In this document: one piece after another, positions 54,375 to 61,443 of the stretch
Layout of the letters: each line of letters opens with the position of its first letter
How positions within the stretch are numbered: position 1 is the stretch's first letter
Origin: Arthrobacter sp. MYb229
GTDB taxonomy: Bacteria; Actinomycetota; Actinomycetes; Actinomycetales; Micrococcaceae
Assembly (NCBI RefSeq): GCF_002975405.1
Contig: NZ_PCPS01000002.1
Span: 1 to 64,000, forward strand
DNA length: 64,000 nt
Direction: 5' to 3'
Translations under genes and position numbers: made by a program
Notes under the pieces: generated by a model
Seen by the model: the letters and a program-made list of their open reading frames with translations, nothing else
What the model was told of the DNA's origin: nothing
Database searches by the model: none

Positions 54375-55352
54375 GTGGCTCAGTGGATAGATGAATGGAA
54401 TAGCGACCAATGGCGTGAGTCTGCCGCCTATTGGATCGATGAGGCCTGCGCGGCCTACGGCATCGAGCGTGTCGCGGGACCGGATTTTTGGCCGGCCTCC
54501 TTGGACCAGGTTTCGGCGCTGGTTGGGACCGACGCAGCCGATCTGGTGTTTAAGGCGAATGCGCCGGGATTGGCAGCTGAGGCAGCGGTGACGATTACCG
54601 CCGGCGGACTGCAGCCCGAACGTGTGGTGATGCCGCTGGCAATCGACCGCATGGCCGGCTATATGCTCTCCCCCGATTTTGGTCACACCCTGGCGGATTT
54701 GGGCGACAGCGCCGAGAACTGGCAGCTGGCGCTTGCCTCGCTCGGCTCCTTCCAGGTGGCTTTGATGGGCAACGAAGAGGCCTTCTTCGACGTTGGCATG
54801 CCGGTGGTGGATCCGCAGTTCCTCCCAGAACAGTTTGAGCAGGCATTGACCATGCATGTTTCTCTCGAGGCAAACCATCCGTTGCATTTGGACCCGCGAC
54901 AGGCCGACGCTTTGCATGGCCAACTAAAGACCCTTTCCGACGCCTGCGAAGCCTTGCATCGCGGTCCCATCCCGCTGAGCCTGGAACATGGCGCCTTCGA
55001 TTTGGCGCAGACGGTGGTGCCCTCGGAAAAGGGCCAGCATGCGCGGATCACGAACTTTGCGACGGCCCACTGGGCTCATCCGTTTTCTTCGCTGGCGGCC
55101 CCACTGGCGGCAATGACCCAGTCGTGGAAATGCCGGACCGACGACGAGCGTGTTATGCGTGCCCTGGGCGCCTACCTAGGTGAGTTCGCCGCATACGGCA
55201 GCGCCGACGAGCTCTATGACTTAGTCGCCCCCGCATGCCTAGTGGCTCCGCTATCCCAGCATGAGACTTGGTTGCGGCTGCTGCTTGACGCGGACGATGA
55301 GCATCTGCAGGAAAACGCCGCATCTGTCTTGGACACACTGTTTATAAACTAA
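54375..55352 (+). CDS. Degenerate aminoglycoside phosphotransferase-like protein
   Basis: A 325-residue protein without a confident family. The C-terminal half resembles the APH/choline-kinase fold: PLSLEHGAFDLAQTVVP stands where HGDLHPxN normally is, and RITNFATAHWAHPFSSLAAPL stands where the IDWEdaxxGxPxxDLA metal segment is. The catalytic Asp of HGD is replaced by Ala and the metal Asp by Asn, so kinase activity is doubtful. The N-terminal half has a DLVFKANAPGLAAEAAV stretch like the lobe carrying the ATP Lys. It is divergent from the GH65 phosphorylase. A GTG start follows a -10 box directly. Confidence 0.55.
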   Translation: MAQWIDEWNSDQWRESAAYWIDEACAAYGIERVAGPDFWPASLDQVSALVGTDAADLVFKANAPGLAAEAAVTITAGGLQPERVVMPLAIDRMAGYMLSPDFGHTLADLGDSAENWQLALASLGSFQVALMGNEEAFFDVGMPVVDPQFLPEQFEQALTMHVSLEANHPLHLDPRQADALHGQLKTLSDACEALHRGPIPLSLEHGAFDLAQTVVPSEKGQHARITNFATAHWAHPFSSLAAPLAAMTQSWKCRTDDERVMRALGAYLGEFAAYGSADELYDLVAPACLVAPLSQHETWLRLLLDADDEHLQENAASVLDTLFIN

Positions 55353-55355
55353 AAA

Positions 55356-55395
55356 GCCTGGCGGGGAATTAAACATTCCCCGCCAGTCTTATATT
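55356..55395. terminator. Bidirectional terminator
   Basis: CTGGCGGGGAAT (55358-55369) and ATTCCCCGCCAG (55375-55386) form a perfect 12-bp stem. Plus-strand TCTTATATT and minus-strand TTTTT runs flank it, serving both converging genes. Confidence 0.85.
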
Positions 55396-55415
55396 CAGAT
55401 CAAACCGTGTGTTTG

Positions 55416-56732
55416 CTATTCAACGGCAGAGCGCATCTCGTTCAACGCGTTGGTTGCCGCATCTTGCGGCGACTGCCGCTTGAAGAAGATTTCCATCTCG
55501 TAGCGGTACAAAATGTCTTGGATCTTGCTGAATCCCATGGGTGGAATTGGTTCAGACCCTGCCAGCTCAGTTTCAATTCCGGTGACGAACTCCGCTGAAG
55601 CGGCCTCGATTGGCTCAAGGTCGGACACTACCAAGTCGCGAATCTCAGTGTTGGCCGGCAGCCCGCGGTCCATTTTGTTCAGCTCGCCAGCTTCTTCGGA
55701 ATTCACCATGAAGTCAATGAACTTCTTGACCTCTTCGGGATGCTTGGACTTGCTGTACCCGGACATCATCATCGATGACTTGTACCAAAGCCCGTTGTCT
55801 TCGGCTTCGCCCGTGGAGCTAGGCAGGCGCAGGGGCACCAGATCAACGCCTGCCGCTGCGGAAAGTGAACCGAGCTGGTTGCTCCACCACATGCCAAAGG
55901 CCGAAGTGCCGGTACCGGTCATGGAACGATCAGGCCCGGCATTCTGATTCTCGGCTAGAACCGAGGCCACTGGATAGGATCCGTTATCCAGCAAGTCCTG
56001 GTGGTGCTGGAAATAGCCGGCCAGATCCTCAACGGTCAATCCAAGCTCTCCGGATTCAGTGGTTAAGTGCTTATCCGATTGCCTCAGCCAGGACTGCAAT
56101 CCAGCGGGTTCATTCGGCGCCTCGGAACCGTATTTCCCTTCGGCTTTTTCGCTAACGGTTTTGGTGATTTCGCGATAATCGTCCCATGTCCAAGTCTTGT
56201 CGTCCGGGATATCCAGCCCAGCTTCCTTCAAAACCTTGGGGTTTGCGGTCAATGTAAACGAGTTAATTCCCGTCGTAATGCCAACCAATCCATCTTCGGT
56301 GGTGCCGTTGGAAACGGAAACCTCTTCAAAGTTGGAGACGTCAACACCGTCAAGATCGAGAAGCGCGCCACGGTCGGCGTATTCGCGAAGGTACTTGTCG
56401 TCCATCTGGATAATATCCGGGGCATCATTCGAGGCGACTTGGGTAGCGAGCTTGTCCCAATATCCGCTCCAGTCCGAATACTCGCCCTGAACGTCGATAT
56501 TTGGATTCTCTGCCTCGAAGGCCTCGATGATCTCGTTGGTAGCCTGCGCCCTTGAGTCCGAACCCCACCAGGCGAATCGCAAACTCACCTTTCCATCGGC
56601 GCTGTCAGCCGCGTTCCCGCCTCCGCCGCACCCCGTCAATGCCAGCGCTGCGACTGCAGCTATGGCAAGGGACTTGGTTAGTCGCTGACCGGCAATGCGA
56701 CGCATGCCTTCGGACCGTTGTTGATTGTTCAT
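55416..56732 (-). CDS. Sugar ABC transporter substrate-binding lipoprotein
   Basis: A 438-residue family 1 (MalE-like) solute-binding protein. The signal peptide ends in the lipobox LALTGCGGGG, so it is lipid-anchored. VSLRFAWWGSDSRAQATNEIIEAFEAENPNIDV and the hinge segment GYSKSKHPEEVKKFIDFMVNSEEA are typical of carbohydrate binders. GGAGGAG lies before the ATG. No permease or ATPase genes follow it: the next feature downstream is a terminator and a convergent gene, so the partner permeases must lie elsewhere. A LacI operator just after its -10 box ties it to the adjacent regulator. Confidence 0.92.
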   Translation of the reverse strand: MNNQQRSEGMRRIAGQRLTKSLAIAAVAALALTGCGGGGNAADSADGKVSLRFAWWGSDSRAQATNEIIEAFEAENPNIDVQGEYSDWSGYWDKLATQVASNDAPDIIQMDDKYLREYADRGALLDLDGVDVSNFEEVSVSNGTTEDGLVGITTGINSFTLTANPKVLKEAGLDIPDDKTWTWDDYREITKTVSEKAEGKYGSEAPNEPAGLQSWLRQSDKHLTTESGELGLTVEDLAGYFQHHQDLLDNGSYPVASVLAENQNAGPDRSMTGTGTSAFGMWWSNQLGSLSAAAGVDLVPLRLPSSTGEAEDNGLWYKSSMMMSGYSKSKHPEEVKKFIDFMVNSEEAGELNKMDRGLPANTEIRDLVVSDLEPIEAASAEFVTGIETELAGSEPIPPMGFSKIQDILYRYEMEIFFKRQSPQDAATNALNEMRSAVE

Positions 56733-56804
56733 GGACTCCTCCTTGGATGGGCGAGAACTCGCGAGGGTTTACTCAGTGTCGAGACACCTGTGCGCCGACG
56801 CGAA

Positions 56805-56820
56805 TGGAAAGCGCTTCCCA
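56805..56820. promoter_or_regulatory. LacI-family operator of the binding-protein gene
   Basis: TGGAAAGCGCTTCCCA is a near-perfect palindrome with the central CG typical of LacI-family sites. It lies directly downstream of the -10 box of the binding-protein promoter, where a bound repressor would block initiation. Confidence 0.82.
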
Positions 56821-56823
56821 AGT

Positions 56824-56853
56824 AATCTAGATGTGATTCAGCTCACGAGTCAA
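56824..56853 (-). promoter_or_regulatory. Promoter of the binding-protein gene
   Basis: On the minus strand TTGACT (56853-56848) and TAGATT (56829-56824) are separated by 18 bp; transcription would start inside the LacI operator, about 85 bp before the ATG. Confidence 0.7.
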
Positions 56854-56917
56854 GATCGAAGTGGGAATATGTCGATGACACCTTTGAATCGAATGATTCC
56901 AAAAAGGTATCGACGGA

Positions 56918-57928
56918 TCAACGGCTCTCGGTGCTTTCCCGCAAAACCGGGGTTCCCGAAACAACCAGCAGCTTCGAATCACTATGCGCGAGAACCATCT
57001 CGCCGGCCATGCGGCCCATTTCTTCGAGCGGAAGGCGGGCGGTAGACACCGACGGGGTGACATCAATCAGCGTTGGGATGTCGTCGAAGCCGGCAATCGC
57101 AATATCGTCGGGAATCCGCAAGCCGTGCTCGCGAATTGCGCGAATCGCCCCCAGCGCCATGACGTCAGATACGCAGAAGACGCAGACCGGACCGGTGTTT
57201 TCGGTGGATTGATACCCTCGCAAGTAGTCGCTCATGACCAAATAACCCCCCTCGCGCGAGAAAGCTCCGTGGAGCACTTCCTCAACCGGCACGCCGGAGC
57301 GCTCAAGCTTGGACACAAACCCGTCGGCACGATGTTTCGCGGTCACCAAGTTCGGGTTGCCGGCCAAAACGACAAAACGGCGATGACCGGCTTTGAGTAG
57401 TTCCCCGGCCAGGTCGCTAGCGGTCCCGGCGTTATCGACCTGAATTCCGCCCGTTGCGGGAAAGGTTTGCCCAATCATCGCCACTTGGCCACCGTTGCCC
57501 TGGTAGCTTTCCAGCAATTCCATGAGCTCCTGATCGCCGCTCAAGCGCCGGGTTCCAGAAATGATAATAGCGTCGGTCCGGTGCGACATGAAGGCGCGAA
57601 CGGCAGCTATTTCCCGGTCATGTTCCGCGCCAGTACTAGTCAGCAGCAGTTGGATGCCACTGGCGTCCAGCCCGCGCTGCACCCCGCGGGCAATGGACGA
57701 GAAATACGGGTCGGCAATGTCGTGCACCACGAGGCCCACCAGCTTAGTCGAGGATCGGGCAAGCGCTTGCGCCTGAGCGTTGGGGAAATATCCCAATTTC
57801 TCTGCCGCCGCACGAACTCGGAGGGAGATTTCCTCGGCAGGCTTGCGCGCCGACCCGTTCAGTACGCGCGATGCGGTTGCCAATGAAACTCCGGCTTCAT
57901 TAGCCACGTCAGTTAGTCGAATAGCCAC
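56918..57928 (-). CDS. LacI family transcriptional regulator
   Basis: A 336-residue repressor. The N-terminal HTH and hinge read RLTDVANEAGVSLATASRVLNGSARKPAEE...RVRAAAEKLGYFPNAQAQALA, followed by a periplasmic-binding-like sugar domain (VGLVVHDIADPYFSSIARGVQ, IAGFDDIPTLIDVTPSVST). The GTG start at 57928 has AAGGA upstream. It lies between the binding-protein gene and the divergent catabolic operon, and matching operators at both promoters imply it controls both. The inducer is presumably the sugar taken up or an early keto-intermediate. Confidence 0.93.
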   Translation of the reverse strand: MAIRLTDVANEAGVSLATASRVLNGSARKPAEEISLRVRAAAEKLGYFPNAQAQALARSSTKLVGLVVHDIADPYFSSIARGVQRGLDASGIQLLLTSTGAEHDREIAAVRAFMSHRTDAIIISGTRRLSGDQELMELLESYQGNGGQVAMIGQTFPATGGIQVDNAGTASDLAGELLKAGHRRFVVLAGNPNLVTAKHRADGFVSKLERSGVPVEEVLHGAFSREGGYLVMSDYLRGYQSTENTGPVCVFCVSDVMALGAIRAIREHGLRIPDDIAIAGFDDIPTLIDVTPSVSTARLPLEEMGRMAGEMVLAHSDSKLLVVSGTPVLRESTESR

Positions 57929-57987
57929 ATGAAATCCTTATCACCCATTGCAATTTTGAACAAGCTTATCTCCCTGAACGGAGATGG

Positions 57988-58016
57988 TTGACACACTAAT
58001 TGGGCAACACTATCGT
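57988..58016 (+). promoter_or_regulatory. Promoter of the Gfo/Idh-DUF993 operon
   Basis: A consensus TTGACA (57988-57993) and TATCGT (58011-58016) with a 17-bp spacer. Transcription would start about 58023, inside the LacI operator, mirroring the arrangement at the binding-protein gene. Confidence 0.78.
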
Positions 58017-58032
58017 GGAAAGCGCATTCCCA
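58016..58032. promoter_or_regulatory. LacI-family operator of the catabolic operon
   Basis: TGGAAAGCGCATTCCCA matches the operator at 56805-56820 apart from one inserted A at the centre. It overlaps the -10 end and start site of the operon promoter. Confidence 0.78.
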
Positions 58033-58071
58033 ATTCCTTTCTTAACAATCCCTTGCACGAGGAGCACCCCC

Positions 58072-59238
58072 ATGACAGAACCACGAGTACTTCGCATCGC
58101 CATGAGTGGCATCACCGGCCGCATGGGCTATCGGCAGCACCTGCTCCGCTCCATCCTGCCGATCCGTGATCAGGGAGGAATTACCTTGCCCGACGGTTCC
58201 AAGGTGACCGTCGAGCCAATTCTCGTTGGCCGCAACGAGGCGAAACTCAAGGAACTGGCCCAGCTCCACAACGTTGAGCACTACTCCACCGACCTCGACT
58301 CGCTAATCAACGACGACTCCGTCGACATCGTCTTTGACGCCTCGATGACGTCGCTGCGCTACGACACCCTGTCCAAGGCCATCACAGCCGGTAAGCACAT
58401 CTTCACCGAAAAACCGACCGCCGAAACCCTTACCGAAGCGGTAGACCTGGCGCGCCAAGCCAAGAGCAAGGGCATTACCGCCGGCGTAGTGCACGACAAG
58501 TTGTACCTGCCAGGCTTGGTCAAACTGCGCCGGCTTGTCGACGAGGGCTTCTTTGGCCGGATCCTGTCCCTGCGCGGAGAATTCGGTTACTGGGTCTTCG
58601 AAGGCGAAATCCAGGAAGCCCAACGTCCGTCATGGAACTACCGGCTGGCCGATGGCGGATCGATGACCACCGACATGTACTGCCACTGGAACTACGTCCT
58701 CGAAGGCATCATCGGCAAGGTCAAATCAGTTACCTCCAAAACCGCAACTCACATCCCCACCCGGTGGGATGAAAAGGGTGCGCCCTACGAGGCAACCGCG
58801 GACGACGCAGCCTACGGAATCTTTGAACTTGAAACTCCTGCCGGAGATCAAGTTGTTGCCCAGATCAACTCCTCCTGGGCGGTGCGTGTCTATCGCGACG
58901 AGCTCGTTGAGTTCCAGATCGACGGAACTCACGGATCCGCGGTGGCAGGTCTGAACAAATGCGTCGCCCAACAGCGAGCCAACACACCCAAGCCGGTCTG
59001 GAACCCGGACCTTCCGGTCACCGAATCCTTCCGCGATCAGTGGCTGGAAGTGCCGGCCAACGCGGATCTGGACAACGGGTTCAAATTGCAGTGGGAAGAA
59101 TTCCTGGCCGATGTCGTGGCCGGCCGCGAACACCGCTACGGCTTGCTGTCGGCCGCTCGTGGCGTGCAGCTTGCCGAGCTGGGCCTGCAGTCCAGCGCCG
59201 AACGGCGCACCATCGACATCCCGGAGATCACCCTGTGA
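58072..59238 (+). CDS. Gfo/Idh/MocA family oxidoreductase
   Basis: A 388-residue NAD(P)-dependent sugar oxidoreductase. The Rossmann turn is RIAMSGITGRMGYRQHLL, the substrate-site motif is HIFTEKPTAETLTEA, and the C-terminal domain carries DGGSMTTDMYCHWNYVLEG in place of the usual GGGVLxDxGxH. GAGGAGC precedes the ATG at 58072. First gene of a LacI-controlled operon, so it probably oxidises a sugar or cyclitol, commonly at C3, to a keto form for the next enzymes. The GTG of the DUF993 gene overlaps its stop. Confidence 0.9.
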   Translation: MTEPRVLRIAMSGITGRMGYRQHLLRSILPIRDQGGITLPDGSKVTVEPILVGRNEAKLKELAQLHNVEHYSTDLDSLINDDSVDIVFDASMTSLRYDTLSKAITAGKHIFTEKPTAETLTEAVDLARQAKSKGITAGVVHDKLYLPGLVKLRRLVDEGFFGRILSLRGEFGYWVFEGEIQEAQRPSWNYRLADGGSMTTDMYCHWNYVLEGIIGKVKSVTSKTATHIPTRWDEKGAPYEATADDAAYGIFELETPAGDQVVAQINSSWAVRVYRDELVEFQIDGTHGSAVAGLNKCVAQQRANTPKPVWNPDLPVTESFRDQWLEVPANADLDNGFKLQWEEFLADVVAGREHRYGLLSAARGVQLAELGLQSSAERRTIDIPEITL

Positions 59239-60491
59239 GCCAGCAACAAGCACAACCGACAATCATCCTGCCCAACGAGCACGGGGAACCCTACAGCTAC
59301 ACGCTCTCCGGCCCCGGAGATTTTCGCCGCCCCACCGCACCGATCAGCACACGCAAGGTCTACGCTGCGGCCCACGTAATTCCGCTGATGACCGCCGATA
59401 ACACCCCGGGGGCACCGGCCGCCTTGGACTGGGAAGCAACCTTGGATTACCGCCACGAACTGTGGTCCTACGGTTTAGGCGTCGCCGATGCCATGGACAC
59501 CGCTCAACGTGGCATGGGCCTGGACTACGCGGCGACCAGGGAACTCATTCAACGTTCCGCCGCCGAAGCGGCAAGGGTAGTTGCCAGCAATAGCTATCCG
59601 GCGCTGACCGGGCGTAGCGTGCGAGACCTGCTGGCCTGCGGAGTCGGCACCGACCAGCTGGATCCGCTCAGCGTGCAGGCCGGCGACTTGGCCCGGGTCA
59701 CAGACTCCTATTTGGAGATGCTGGGACTCGTCGAAGAGTCCGGGGCGAAGGTCATTTTGATGTGTTCGCGGGCGCTGGTCCGCGCCGCCGAATCGTCCGA
59801 AGACTACCTGAACGTCTACGGCACCCTGCTGGAAGCCGCCACCAAACCGGTGATTCTGCATTGGCTCGGGGAAATGTTTGATCCCGCGCTGGCTGGCTAC
59901 TGGGGGGACACCGATATCGAGACGGCAACCGCCACCTTCGCCAGCCTGGTGGAGAACCATGCGGCCAAGATCGATGGCGTCAAGGTTTCACTTTTGGATG
60001 CCGAGCATGAAAAGTATTTGCGCGCACGGCTGCCACAGGGTGTCCGGCTCTACACCGGTGACGACTTCAACTACCCGGAACTTATCCAAGGCGACGGCAC
60101 CAGGCACTCCGATGCCCTGCTAGGCATCTTCGCTGCAATCTATCCGGCGGCCTCGACCGCGCTTCAGGCCTTCGACGCGGGAGATGGACAGCGGGCACGC
60201 ACCATCCTGGATTCCACTCGGGATCTGGGACTGCATATTTTCTCCGCACCGACGTTCTACTACAAGACCGGAATCGCCTTCCTTTCCTGGCTCAACGGGC
60301 ACCAAGCCGGTTTCCAAATGGTCGGCGGACTGCATGCCGGCCGCTCAATTCTGCATCTGGTGCGCACGTTTGTCCTGGCCGATCAGGCCGGTCTGTTGCT
60401 GAATCCCGAGCTAGCCGCTGAACGCCTGAAACAGCTATTGGAAATTAATGGCGTGTTCTCCCCCGTCCCAACTCTGACTGGAGTCGCATGA
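59235..60491 (+). CDS. DUF993 family protein, dihydrodipicolinate synthase-like fold
   Basis: A 418-residue protein of DUF993, a family related to DapA/N-acetylneuraminate lyase aldolases. The segment KIDGVKVSLLD near residue 250 matches the Schiff-base lysine strand (usual pattern GxKxS), with Lys250 as the likely catalytic residue. The TIM-barrel strands AKVILMCSRAL and KPVILHWLGEM precede it. It is overlapped GTGA by the upstream dehydrogenase and ATGA by the downstream isomerase, so all three are translationally coupled. A retro-aldol or dehydratase step on an oxidised sugar is the natural guess, but no member's reaction is known to me. Confidence 0.82.
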   Translation: MSQQQAQPTIILPNEHGEPYSYTLSGPGDFRRPTAPISTRKVYAAAHVIPLMTADNTPGAPAALDWEATLDYRHELWSYGLGVADAMDTAQRGMGLDYAATRELIQRSAAEAARVVASNSYPALTGRSVRDLLACGVGTDQLDPLSVQAGDLARVTDSYLEMLGLVEESGAKVILMCSRALVRAAESSEDYLNVYGTLLEAATKPVILHWLGEMFDPALAGYWGDTDIETATATFASLVENHAAKIDGVKVSLLDAEHEKYLRARLPQGVRLYTGDDFNYPELIQGDGTRHSDALLGIFAAIYPAASTALQAFDAGDGQRARTILDSTRDLGLHIFSAPTFYYKTGIAFLSWLNGHQAGFQMVGGLHAGRSILHLVRTFVLADQAGLLLNPELAAERLKQLLEINGVFSPVPTLTGVA

Positions 60492-61396
60492 GCTTCGAAC
60501 TGGCACTGAACACCGGCACTACACCTCGGCTGAATCTGCGCGAAGCAGTGCAGGCAGCGGCCGAGGCGGGCCTGAGCCATATTGGTCCCTGGCGCCACCT
60601 CATTAGCGACGTGGGCGGGGCAGGACCGGCGGCGAAGATCATCGCCGGCGCCGGGTTGAAGGCAAGCACGCTGTGCCGCGGCGGTTTCCTGACCAGCAAT
60701 TCGGCTGCGGGGCGAAGCGAAGCGTTGGAATCGAACCGCGAAGCGATCCGCGAGGCTGCCATCATCGGCGCCAACGAGCTGATCATGGTTGTGGGCGGGC
60801 TTCCCGCCGCCGCGCATATCCTCGGTGGCCAGGGGGACGGGGCCGACAAAAACATTGTTGCGGCCCGCGACCGCGTCGCCAAGGCCCTGGGGGAATTGGT
60901 TCCCTACGCCGCCGAACATGGCGTGCGGCTGGTTCTCGAGGCCCTGCACCCCATGTACGTGGCCGACCGCGCGGTGCTCTCCACCTTGGGCCAGGCCCTG
61001 GACTTGGCCACTCCCTACCCGACTTCGGCCGTGGGTGTCGTGGTGGATACCTTCCACGTATTCTGGGATCCCCAGCTTCAAGCTCAAATTCAGCGGGCCG
61101 GTCACGAGGGTCGACTGGCAAGCTACCAGATCTGCGACTTCAACCTCCCGATCGCCCGCGATGCCCTGCAGTCACGGGGCATGATGGGCGATGGATACAT
61201 TGAGTTCGCTTCCATTTCCCGCTGGGTCGCCCAAGCCGGATACCGCGGTCCCGTTGAGGTGGAGATCTTCAACGAAGAAGTTAATAATCAAGCCGCGGAG
61301 CTGACCATTCGCACCATGAAAGAGCGTTACGAGCAGCTAGTGCTCCCGCACCTCAATGAAGCTTCAGGGGTGCTGGAGGCGAGCACCGCCAACTAG
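60488..61396 (+). CDS. Sugar phosphate isomerase/epimerase (TIM-barrel, AP endonuclease 2 fold)
   Basis: A 302-residue xylose isomerase-like TIM-barrel protein. Probable metal ligands are the Glu of LVLEALHPMY, the Asp/His of VVVDTFHVFWD, the His/Asp region ASYQICDF and the Glu of PVEVEIFNEE. This fold includes IolE/IolI-type inosose dehydratases and isomerases, and 3-keto-glycoside enzymes. Its ATG overlaps the DUF993 stop. A role after oxidation by the Gfo/Idh enzyme is likely; substrate unknown. Confidence 0.88.
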   Translation: MSFELALNTGTTPRLNLREAVQAAAEAGLSHIGPWRHLISDVGGAGPAAKIIAGAGLKASTLCRGGFLTSNSAAGRSEALESNREAIREAAIIGANELIMVVGGLPAAAHILGGQGDGADKNIVAARDRVAKALGELVPYAAEHGVRLVLEALHPMYVADRAVLSTLGQALDLATPYPTSAVGVVVDTFHVFWDPQLQAQIQRAGHEGRLASYQICDFNLPIARDALQSRGMMGDGYIEFASISRWVAQAGYRGPVEVEIFNEEVNNQAAELTIRTMKERYEQLVLPHLNEASGVLEASTAN

Positions 61397-61443
61397 CTCG
61401 TATCCTTATTTCACTTAGTCAACGACGTTAACCAAGGACGGGT

